In this document: one piece after another, positions 7,831 to 14,500 of the stretch
Layout: every line of letters begins with the position of its first letter
Numbering within the stretch: position 1 is the first letter of the stretch
DNA from: Arthrobacter wenxiniae
GTDB lineage: Bacteria; Actinomycetota; Actinomycetes; Actinomycetales; Micrococcaceae
Assembly (NCBI RefSeq): GCF_013376105.1
Contig: NZ_JAAMFM010000016.1
Span: 1-64,000, forward strand
Length of the DNA stretch: 64,000 nt
Direction of reading: 5' to 3'
Translations under genes and position numbers: made by a program
Notes under the pieces: model-generated
Told to the model about the DNA's origin: nothing
Databases searched by the model: none
The model's input: the letters and a program-made list of their open reading frames with translations, nothing else

Positions 7831-8466
7831 CTAGTGGGGGAACTGGTCACGCAGGGGACCGGCGTCGGCCAGGTCCCCGGTGAAAACGGACGTGCGGGTC
7901 AGGGTGCCGGCAGTGTGAACGCCGCGCAGGGACATGCACATGTGTTCGGCCTCCACGACGACTCCGACGCCCCGGGGTGACAGCGTCTCCTCCAGCCAGT
8001 CTGCCACCTGTTGGGTCAAGCGCTCCTGGACCTGGAGGTCCCGGGAGAAATGCTCCACGCCGCGGGCCAGCTTGGACAGGCCGAAAAGGCGCTCACCGGG
8101 CAGGTAGCCCACGTGGGCCACGCCGCGGAAGGGCAGCAGGTGGTGCTGGCAGAGCGAGTGGAAGGGGATGTCCTTGACCAGGACCAGGCCCGCGTAGCCC
8201 TCATCGTTGGGGAACGTGGTCCAGTTGGTCCCGCGCGGCGTGAGCATTTCGGCATAGGCGGCGGCCACCCGGCGCGGGGTGTCCAACAGGTGGGGGTCGT
8301 TGACGTCGCGGCCCAGGGCACGGAGGAAGTCGGCAATCGCCGCCTGCGCCGCCGGCAGGTCAAGGGGCGCCGGGGCGCCCAACGCGGAACCCTCCAGCGC
8401 GGGACGGTCCAGTCCGGGAACCTCGAAGGCGAGGAGGTCGGGGAGGGCCGCGCTTGAGATCGACAT
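7831..8466 (-). CDS. folE: GTP cyclohydrolase I
   Basis: Converts GTP to 7,8-dihydroneopterin triphosphate, the first step of tetrahydrofolate/pterin synthesis. 211 aa, normal for the family. Zinc ligands C106, H109 and C177 sit in PFHSLCQHHLLPF and EAEHMCMSLRG; the usual CEHH is CQHH here. LDTPRRVAAAYAEML and GLSKLARGVEHFSRDLQVQERLT are conserved. Start ATG 8466 follows GGAAG. The open frame extends to 8571 but runs through the promoter. It is the first gene of a four-gene minus-strand operon, behind a strong promoter with an overlapping palindrome. Confidence 0.95.
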   Translation of the reverse strand: MSISSAALPDLLAFEVPGLDRPALEGSALGAPAPLDLPAAQAAIADFLRALGRDVNDPHLLDTPRRVAAAYAEMLTPRGTNWTTFPNDEGYAGLVLVKDIPFHSLCQHHLLPFRGVAHVGYLPGERLFGLSKLARGVEHFSRDLQVQERLTQQVADWLEETLSPRGVGVVVEAEHMCMSLRGVHTAGTLTRTSVFTGDLADAGPLRDQFPH

Positions 8467-8477
8467 GTGCTCTTCCT

Positions 8478-8526
8478 TTCTAAAGCTTGTATTCTTGACT
8501 TTAGAAGTGCAGACTCGAAGCGTCAA
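8478..8526 (-). promoter_or_regulatory. folE promoter with overlapping palindrome
   Basis: Read on the minus strand: -35 TTGACG (8526-8521), 17-base spacer, -10 TAAAGT (8503-8498), start expected near 8491. A perfect 8-bp inverted repeat, TTCTAAAG (8478-8485) and CTTTAGAA (8499-8506), with half-sites 21 bases apart (two helical turns), overlaps the -10 and the start region. CTTGAC/GTCAAG arms (8494-8499, 8522-8527) also bracket it. This is a good operator candidate for the divergent regulator at 8592. Confidence 0.65.
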
Positions 8527-8591
8527 GTAAGCGTCATGTAAGAACGAAACAAAGCACCATCCGCACCGCACAACCTCGAAGGCAAGCAGTC

Positions 8592-9275
8592 ATGAATCCA
8601 ACCCAGCAGCAGGCATCCCTGAGCGAGGCCGAGCGGCTCAACGCCGTGGCGTCCCTGGGTGATCCCGTCCGCAAGAGGCTGTTCGAGTTGATCCGCCGCA
8701 GCCCGCACGCCCTCAGCCGGGACGACTGCGCGGAGGCGCTCGGGCTGCCGAAGAGCACCATCCGGGCCCACCTGGACCGGCTGGCGGCGGACGGACTGCT
8801 GCTGGTCGAGTTCCGGAAGGTGGGGGACCGCACGGGACCGGGATCGGGGCGCCCCACCAAGCTGTACACCGTGGCCGTGGGCGAGGTGGCGGCCTCCGTC
8901 CCCGCCCGGCACTACGACCTTGCGGCCGAACTGCTGGCGGCGGCCGTCCAGCGTTCCATCGACTCCTCCGAAGCCGTGGAGGACGCGCTCGCCGGGGTGG
9001 CGTTCGACGCCGGCAGGCGGCTGGGCGCCGAGGCCGGAACCATCCACAACCTGCTGGCCAACACCGGCTACGACCCCCGGCCCGACGGCCGGGGCGGGAC
9101 CATCATGGCCAACTGCCCGTTTCACAAGCTGTCCCAGGAACACACCGGCGTGGTGTGCCAGCTCAATGGCGCGCTGCTCAACGGGGCCCTGGTGGGCTGC
9201 GGGGATGGGGACCACAGCATTGAACCCGACGCCGAACTCTCCCACTGCTGCGCCAGGATCGTCCCCGTTCGGTGA
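8592..9275 (+). CDS. wHTH regulator with SufR-like C-terminal cysteine cluster
   Basis: 227 aa. The N-terminal winged helix (about 15-95; DPVRKRLFELIRRSP, LGLPKSTIRAHLDRLAADGL, GRPTKLY wing) is of the DeoR/ArsR-like type. The C-terminal half has C175-X13-C189-X13-C203-X15-C219-C220 (NCPFHKL, GVVCQLN, VGCGDGD, CCARI). This resembles the iron-sulfur binding pattern of SufR, so it may sense iron-sulfur or redox state. No suf operon is nearby, but iscS lies 2 kb downstream. It is divergent from folE and probably regulates that operon. The start ATG follows AAGGCAAG. Confident as a regulator; the cofactor is inferred. Confidence 0.82.
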   Translation: MNPTQQQASLSEAERLNAVASLGDPVRKRLFELIRRSPHALSRDDCAEALGLPKSTIRAHLDRLAADGLLLVEFRKVGDRTGPGSGRPTKLYTVAVGEVAASVPARHYDLAAELLAAAVQRSIDSSEAVEDALAGVAFDAGRRLGAEAGTIHNLLANTGYDPRPDGRGGTIMANCPFHKLSQEHTGVVCQLNGALLNGALVGCGDGDHSIEPDAELSHCCARIVPVR

Positions 9276-9354
9276 TTGAGCCCGTCGAAATCCGGTGGTC
9301 GAGCCGCCCCGGTGGTCGAGCCGCCCCGGTGGTCGAGCCGCCCCGGTGGTCGAG
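9271..9354. repeat. 17-bp tandem array of the GGTGGTCGAGCC repeat family
   Basis: GGTGGTCGAGCCGCCCC is repeated at 9294, 9311 and 9328, with a partial fourth copy at 9345. It is preceded by the variant GGTGATTGAGCCCGTCGAAA at 9271, which includes the regulator's TGA stop. The core is the same as at 12438 and 52755. Another GCGTCGAGACC end-like piece lies near 9370. Confidence 0.85.
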
Positions 9355-9481
9355 CAGCGAGCCCTGCGAGCGCGTCGAGACCTTGAACCCCCGGGGGTGC
9401 AGTCATTGCCATTTGCGCGCGGCAGGCCGGGGGCGAATGGCAACAGCCACCCCCTGAACGCAAACGCCAAACACGATTAAG

Positions 9482-9521
9482 CATTTCCGGCGGCCACCTG
9501 AAAAGGTGGCCGCCGGAAATG
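9482..9521. terminator. Bidirectional hairpin terminator
   Basis: Perfect 18-bp stem: arms 9482-9499 and 9504-9521, tetraloop GAAA. It lies between the regulator (plus strand) and the subtilase (minus strand), which converge here. The flanks carry AAA/TTT runs in the outer stem rather than a long T tract. Confidence 0.8.
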
Positions 9522-9567
9522 TTGAAGGCGTGCGCCTGGCGGGCCGCAACCCGCCCTGCCCGGGTGC

Positions 9568-11067
9568 CTAGAAGACGGCCTGGAGGGCGTCCGCGATCCC
9601 TTCGCCGTAGAAGCTGTTGTCGCGCAGGGGGCCTGCGCAGGTGGCGCCCTTGGGCGTCGCCGGCGGCATGCAGATGTGGTCCTCGGCCTGCTTCCGCAGT
9701 TGCGAGATCAGCTGCTTCGGCTTCCAGCCGGGATGCCCGGACTTCATCAGCGCGAGCACGCCCGCCACGTGGGGCGAAGCCATGGACGTGCCGCTCAGCA
9801 GTCCATAGCCGTTGTTGGGCAGCGTGGACAGGATCCGTGATCCGGGTGCCGCGCCGTCAATCACGTTCAAGCCGCGGTTGGAGAAGGACGACAGCTTGCC
9901 GGCCTGGTCGGTTGAGGAAACCGTCACCACCCCGTCCAGTTCGGTGGGCATGTCCTTGCACCCGTTGTTGATCTGGCGCTCAATCCCGGTGGCGTCGTTC
10001 GGGCTGACGTCGTCCGTGGTTTTGTTGGCCAGGTCGTAGGAGGCGTTGCCGGCAGCCGCCGCATGCACCACGCCCTTGTCCGTGGACCAGTTGACGGCGC
10101 GCTCGACGGCGGTGCGCACGGCCTTCTGGTCCGGCTGGTCATCGCACCAGAACTGCACTGGATCGATGTAGTAGCTGTTGTTCGTGACATCCATGCCCTT
10201 CATGCCCGCCCACATGAAGCCGCAGATGGCGTATTCGGGATAGATCGAGCCGGCGTCGTTGACCACCTTGACGGAGGCCATGCGCACGTTGGGTGCCACG
10301 CCGACGATGCCCACGCCGTTGCGGGCCGCGCCGATGATGCCCGCCACATGGGTGCCGTGGGAGGAGGTGGTGGGGTTCCAGCCGGTCGGTGAGGTGTCCG
10401 GGCGCCCGGCGTTGGTGCAGTTGACGGAGTTGGCCACGTCGATGTTGGCCTTGAGGTCCGGGTGGTTGGGGTCGATCCCGCTGTCCAGGACCCCGACCAG
10501 GACCTTCCGTGAACCGTCGGTCAGCTGGTGGGCCTGGTCCGCCTTGATCTGGGTCAGGTTCCACTGCTCGGTTTCACGCGGATCCAGGGCAACGCCGTCG
10601 AACGTGGCGTCGCCGTAGAGGAGATCCGAGTTGGCCAGCTGCTTGCTGCGCAGCTGGGGCGCCTTCTGCCACGGTGTGGAAATGCCGTCCGGGGTGCCCT
10701 CGGCCACCGGGATGGTGCGGGTGGCTCCCACGGATTCCACGGAGGAATTTCCGTACTTGAGGACGTCCGCGCGGAAGCTGGCGCGCTCGGACTGGACAAT
10801 GACGACGCCGATCTCCGGCCACTGCTGGACGGCGGCGCCGCCGGCGGCCTCAACGGCACGCACCACGTCCCGGGTCTTGTTGGCGTTGGCGGCCTTGGCA
10901 TTGACCACGTAGCTCATGAGCTCGCCGTCGGCCGCGGGAAAGTCGATGGGTGTGGACTGCTGGCCGGGCGGCGCCGCCATGGCGCTGCCACTGAGCAGGG
11001 TTGACGCCGCGACCGCGACCGCGCAGAAGGCAGCCGCCGTCGTTCGGCGGAAGAGTGCTGTTTTCAT
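9568..11067 (-). CDS. Secreted S8 (subtilisin-type) serine protease
   Basis: 499 aa. The Sec signal peptide (MKTALFRRTT, hydrophobic core, AMA cleavage near residue 31) shows export. An inhibitor-like propeptide region spans about 45-120. Catalytic triad: D195 (VLDSGID), H237 (HGTHVAG) and S428 (SGTSMASPHVAG); oxyanion N341 (AAAAGN). Extra cysteines (C217, C282, C308, C370 and two near the end) suggest disulfides. There is no sorting signal or C-terminal anchor, so it is probably released. GGGGGATT precedes the start. It stands alone, divergent from iscS. Confidence 0.95.
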   Translation of the reverse strand: MKTALFRRTTAAAFCAVAVAASTLLSGSAMAAPPGQQSTPIDFPAADGELMSYVVNAKAANANKTRDVVRAVEAAGGAAVQQWPEIGVVIVQSERASFRADVLKYGNSSVESVGATRTIPVAEGTPDGISTPWQKAPQLRSKQLANSDLLYGDATFDGVALDPRETEQWNLTQIKADQAHQLTDGSRKVLVGVLDSGIDPNHPDLKANIDVANSVNCTNAGRPDTSPTGWNPTTSSHGTHVAGIIGAARNGVGIVGVAPNVRMASVKVVNDAGSIYPEYAICGFMWAGMKGMDVTNNSYYIDPVQFWCDDQPDQKAVRTAVERAVNWSTDKGVVHAAAAGNASYDLANKTTDDVSPNDATGIERQINNGCKDMPTELDGVVTVSSTDQAGKLSSFSNRGLNVIDGAAPGSRILSTLPNNGYGLLSGTSMASPHVAGVLALMKSGHPGWKPKQLISQLRKQAEDHICMPPATPKGATCAGPLRDNSFYGEGIADALQAVF

Positions 11068-11164
11068 GGATTTAATCCCCCAAAGGATTGTTGAGTGATG
11101 TCAGACACCTGCGATCCTGCCATCAGCGGCAGACATTGACAACCTTGACAAAAGCCCTGTCATG

Positions 11165-11224
11165 TTGACGTCGAGCGCGTGCGCCGTAAAGTGGGCAGTC
11201 CGCCGGATGCCGTAGAATTGTGCG
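11165..11224 (+). promoter_or_regulatory. iscS promoter(s), probable leaderless start
   Basis: TAGAAT (11213-11218) lies six bases before the GTG start at 11225, placing transcription initiation on the start codon. No Shine-Dalgarno is visible. A second possible promoter upstream is TTGACG (11165-11170), 16 bases, TAAAGT (11187-11192), which would give a short leader. Confidence 0.55.
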
Positions 11225-12448
11225 GTGCCCGTGTATCTAGACCACGCGGCGACCACGCCCATTTCGGCCCCGGCCCTCGCCGCACTCACCAAAGTCATCA
11301 GCCGCAGCGGCAACCCCTCCTCGCTGCACGGCGCGGGACGGCGCGCCCGCGCAACGGTCGAACAGTCCCGTGAAACCATTGCCGCGGCCGCCGGCGCCCA
11401 TCCAACAGAAGTCATCTTCACCTCCGGCGGCACCGAGGCGGACAACCTGGCCGTCAAGGGCCTGTTCTGGTCCCGGCGCGACGCCGATCCCCGCCGCACC
11501 CGCATCCTGGTCTCCGCCGTCGAACACGCCGCCGTGCAGGACACCGTGGAATGGCTGGCAAAGAGCGAGGGCGCCCAGGCCGTCTGGCTGCCCGTCGATG
11601 AAGCCGGGACCCTTGACCTGGAAGCCCTCAAGAAGGAACTGGACGACGGCGGGGCCGACTCCGTGGCGCTCGTCACCTGCATGTGGGCCAACAACGAGGT
11701 GGGCACCATCCAGCCCATCGCCGACGTCGTTGCGCTCGCGGCACCGCACGGCATCCCCGTCCATTCCGACGCGGTGCAGGCCTTCGGCTCCGTGCCGGTC
11801 AACTTCAAGGAGTCCGGGCTGGCCGCCATGTCCATCAGCGGGCACAAGATCGGCGGGCCCGTGGGCGTCGGCGCGCTGCTGCTGGGCCGCGCCGTGGCGC
11901 TGACCCCCGTGCAGCATGGCGGCGGGCAGGAGCGCAGCGTCCGCTCCGGCACGCTGGACACCGCCGGCATCGCGGCCTTTGCCGCCGCCGCCCGGGACGT
12001 CACCGAAAACCTGGCGGCGGAAGGCGCGCGGATCGCGGGCCTGCGGGATGCGCTCATCGCCGCCGTCCGCCAACTGGTCCCCGAGGCTGTGCTGCGCGGC
12101 ACGGATCCGGCCCTCGACCCCGCCGGCAGGCTGCCTGGCAACGCCCACTTCACGTTCCCGGGCTGCGAGGGAGACTCCCTGCTGTTCCTGCTGGACATGG
12201 CGGGGATCGAGTCCTCCACCGGTTCCGCGTGCACGGCCGGCGTGCCGCGGCCCTCGCACGTCCTGCTGGCCATGGGCCTGGACGAGGACACGGCGCGCGG
12301 CGCGCAGCGCTTCAGCCTCGGGCATACTTCGACTCCCGCCGACGTTGACGCGTTTGTGGCCGCCCTGCCGCAGGCCCACGCACGCGCAAAAACGGCAGGC
12401 ATGGCCGGGCACCAATCGTCCATTCAAACCGCCAGCACCGGTGGTTGA
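11225..12448 (+). CDS. iscS: Cysteine desulfurase (IscS/NifS type)
   Basis: PLP enzyme that removes sulfur from cysteine as a persulfide, supplying tRNA thiolation and iron-sulfur assembly. 407 aa. The Schiff-base lysine K208 is in SISGHKIGGPVG; catalytic C336 is in STGSACTAG; also YLDHAATTP, FTSGGTEADNLA and HSDAVQAFG. The GTG start has no ribosome site and is probably leaderless. mnmA follows 89 bases later, fitting IscS as its sulfur donor, as with M. tuberculosis Rv3025c/Rv3024c. Its TGA stop lies inside the first unit of a 27-bp tandem repeat. Confidence 0.93.
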   Translation: MPVYLDHAATTPISAPALAALTKVISRSGNPSSLHGAGRRARATVEQSRETIAAAAGAHPTEVIFTSGGTEADNLAVKGLFWSRRDADPRRTRILVSAVEHAAVQDTVEWLAKSEGAQAVWLPVDEAGTLDLEALKKELDDGGADSVALVTCMWANNEVGTIQPIADVVALAAPHGIPVHSDAVQAFGSVPVNFKESGLAAMSISGHKIGGPVGVGALLLGRAVALTPVQHGGGQERSVRSGTLDTAGIAAFAAAARDVTENLAAEGARIAGLRDALIAAVRQLVPEAVLRGTDPALDPAGRLPGNAHFTFPGCEGDSLLFLLDMAGIESSTGSACTAGVPRPSHVLLAMGLDEDTARGAQRFSLGHTSTPADVDAFVAALPQAHARAKTAGMAGHQSSIQTASTGG

Positions 12449-12518
12449 GCCTGTCGAAACCAGGCCGGTGATCGAGCCTGTCGAAACCAGGCCGGTGATC
12501 GAGCCCGTCGAGATCCAA
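12438..12518. repeat. Three 27-bp tandem units, GGTGGTCGAGCC family
   Basis: Units start at 12438, 12465 and 12492 (CCGGTGGTTGAGCCTGTCG, CCGGTGATCGAGCCTGTCG and CCGGTGATCGAGCCCGTCG). They differ by a few substitutions. The first contains the iscS stop codon; the last ends 19 bases before the mnmA start, close to its ribosome site. Confidence 0.9.
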
Positions 12519-12537
12519 GAACTGTGAAAGGTATGTA

Positions 12538-13677
12538 ATGCGAGTATTGGCCGCCATGAGTGGCGGGGTTGACTCCGCCGTCGCCGCCGCCCGCGCTGTG
12601 GAGGCGGGGCACGACGTCGTCGGCGTCCACCTGGCGCTCTCCCGCATGCCCGGCACCCTCCGGACAGGCAGCCGCGGCTGCTGCACGGTGGAGGACTCCA
12701 ACGACGCCTGGCGCGCCTGCGACCTCCTCGGCATCCCGTACTACGTCTGGGATTTCTCCGAGCGGTTCAAGGAGGACGTGGTCCAGGACTTCATTGACGA
12801 ATATGCCGCCGGCCGCACCCCCAATCCGTGCATGCGCTGCAACGAGCGCATCAAGTTTGCCGCGCTGCTGGAGAAGGCCATCGCATTGGGCTTCGACGCC
12901 GTCTGCACCGGCCACTACGCCAAGGTCATCACCGATGCCGACGGCAACCCGGAACTGCACCGCGCCGCGGACTGGGCCAAGGACCAGAGCTATGTGCTCG
13001 GGGTGCTGACGCATGAGCAGCTCAAGCATTCCATGTTCCCGCTCGCGGACACCCCGTCCAAGGCGGAGGTGCGCGCGGAGGCGGAGCGCCGCGGGCTGTC
13101 CGTCGCCAAGAAGCCGGACAGCCACGACATCTGCTTCATTTCCGACGGCGACACCGCCGGCTGGCTGGCCGAGAAGATCCAGATGACCCCGGGCGACATC
13201 GTCGACGAGACCGGGACGAAGGTGGGCGGCCACGACGGCGCCAACCAGTTCACAGTGGGCCAGCGGCGCGGCCTGAAGCTGGGCACCCCAGCCGCGGACG
13301 GCAAGCCGCGCTTTGTGCTGGAGATCCGGCCCAAGGAGAACAAGGTGGTGGTTGGCCCGCACGCCCTGCTGGCCATTGACGAGCTCAAGGGGATCAAGGT
13401 CTCCTGGGCCGGGCTGCCCATCGCCGAGGTCGCCACGGGTGAGGAGTTTGACTGCCACGCCCAGGTCCGCGCCCACGGCGACCCCGTGCCCGCCCGCGCC
13501 CGCGTCACCATGGTGATGGACGACGGCGTTTCCCGCCAGGCGCTGACCGTCACCCTGGGCGAGCCGCTGCGCGGCGTGGCGCCCGGCCAGACCGTGGTTC
13601 TGTACCAGGGCACGCGCGTGCTGGGACAGGCGACGATTGATTCGGCCCGCTCCCTGGCGCGCCCGGAGTTGCCGTAG
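12538..13677 (+). CDS. mnmA: tRNA-specific 2-thiouridylase MnmA
   Basis: Adds sulfur to U34 of Lys, Glu and Gln tRNAs, using ATP and a persulfide from a cysteine desulfurase. 379 aa. PP-loop MSGGVDSAV at residues 7-15; first catalytic Cys in [14 protein letters not shown] (C98, with C101 nearby); second C199 in SHDICFI; TGHYAK and the GQRRGL segment are conserved, followed by the C-terminal beta-barrel. ATG 12538 follows GAAAGG. It is paired with iscS. Confidence 0.95.
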   Translation: MRVLAAMSGGVDSAVAAARAVEAGHDVVGVHLALSRMPGTLRTGSRGCCTVEDSNDAWRACDLLGIPYYVWDFSERFKEDVVQDFIDEYAAGRTPNPCMRCNERIKFAALLEKAIALGFDAVCTGHYAKVITDADGNPELHRAADWAKDQSYVLGVLTHEQLKHSMFPLADTPSKAEVRAEAERRGLSVAKKPDSHDICFISDGDTAGWLAEKIQMTPGDIVDETGTKVGGHDGANQFTVGQRRGLKLGTPAADGKPRFVLEIRPKENKVVVGPHALLAIDELKGIKVSWAGLPIAEVATGEEFDCHAQVRAHGDPVPARARVTMVMDDGVSRQALTVTLGEPLRGVAPGQTVVLYQGTRVLGQATIDSARSLARPELP

Positions 13678-13706
13678 CGGCCCACGAAACGGCAAGCTGG
13701 CGTAAA

Positions 13707-13737
13707 CTTCCGTACAAGGTGACTTTGATCACGGAAG
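13707..13737 (+). promoter_or_regulatory. Hairpin covering the ribosome site of the next gene
   Basis: CTTCCGT (13707-13713) pairs with ACGGAAG (13731-13737); the right arm overlaps the GGAAGG Shine-Dalgarno (13733-13738) of the gene starting at 13747. It could limit translation, or simply be the weak end of the mnmA transcript. No T tract. Confidence 0.4.
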
Positions 13738-13746
13738 GTAGCCATC

Positions 13747-14364
13747 ATGCCCCCGCATTTAATACCGAATCCGCTGCAACTTCTCGAACGATCGCTGGAC
13801 CAGTGCGGCGAGGTGATCTCGGCCATCGCCGCCAACCAGGCCGACTGGCCCACCCCCTGCACCGAATGGACGGTCCAGGACCTCCTGCACCACCTGGTGG
13901 TCCAGGACCTGCACAACTACACCGTGATGGCCCGTGGCAGCAACGTGGACCCGATGGCCGCGACCGCCACCGTGGGCGCCGACTGGTCCACCCGCTTTTC
14001 CCACGGCGCCGCCATGCTCATGAGGGCCTGGTCCGTGGCCGAACTCAGCAGCCAGGTGGCGCTGCCCGGTGGCGGCGAGGCGCCGCTGCGCAGCAGGATC
14101 GGCCTGCAGATTGCCGAATTCACCGTTCATTCATGGGACCTGGCCACGGCCACCGGAGTGCACGTCATGCTGGACCCCGCCCTGGCCGACCAGTCGCTGG
14201 CCTGGTCGCAGCGCGTGATGAAGGCCGACTACCGGGGCCCCGACAAGTCCTTTGGCCATGAGGTCAGGGTGCCGCTGAATGCGGACAGCTATGCCCGGCT
14301 CGCCGGGTGGTTCGGGCGGGATCCGCAGTTCGTGCCCGGGCCCCGGGCCGCGTCCCTAAAGTAA
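13747..14364 (+). CDS. TIGR03086-type DinB-like metal-binding protein
   Basis: 205 aa, mycothiol maleylpyruvate isomerase-like/DinB four-helix fold. TPCTEWTVQDLLHHLV near residue 38 supplies the first His ligand, and AEFTVHSWDLATATG supplies a second; these are hallmarks of the TIGR03086 group. Members are widespread in mycothiol-producing actinobacteria and most have no known substrate; thiol-dependent chemistry is an inference. Ribosome site GGAAGG, nine bases before ATG, lies in a hairpin. Single gene between mnmA and the peptide importer. Confidence 0.75.
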   Translation: MPPHLIPNPLQLLERSLDQCGEVISAIAANQADWPTPCTEWTVQDLLHHLVVQDLHNYTVMARGSNVDPMAATATVGADWSTRFSHGAAMLMRAWSVAELSSQVALPGGGEAPLRSRIGLQIAEFTVHSWDLATATGVHVMLDPALADQSLAWSQRVMKADYRGPDKSFGHEVRVPLNADSYARLAGWFGRDPQFVPGPRAASLK

Positions 14365-14442
14365 CCGTCTGGTTGCAACTCCCCGTTCCATGCAAGGTCC
14401 ACGGCATAAGTCTGGTAGAAAGTAAACATAAGGCACGTGGGC

Positions 14443-14468
14443 CAGGTCACACAACGTAGTGTGGCCTG
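14443..14468 (+). promoter_or_regulatory. Leader hairpin of the peptide-importer operon
   Basis: Ten-base arms CAGGTCACAC (14443-14452) and GTGTGGCCTG (14459-14468) pair with one G-U, loop AACGTA. It lies 32 bases before the ATG of the binding-protein gene and could equally be an operator or an mRNA stabiliser. Confidence 0.45.
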
Positions 14469-14500
14469 TTTCATGAGCAGGCACTACAGAAAGTTTGCAG

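Noticed and set aside
8467-8571. Upstream start for folE
   Set aside because: Would place the promoter and palindrome inside the gene; ATG 8466 has a ribosome site and family-like N terminus.
9294-9354. CRISPR-like array
   Set aside because: Units are directly tandem (17 bp) with no spacers and no cas genes; same for 12438-12518 and 52755-52846.
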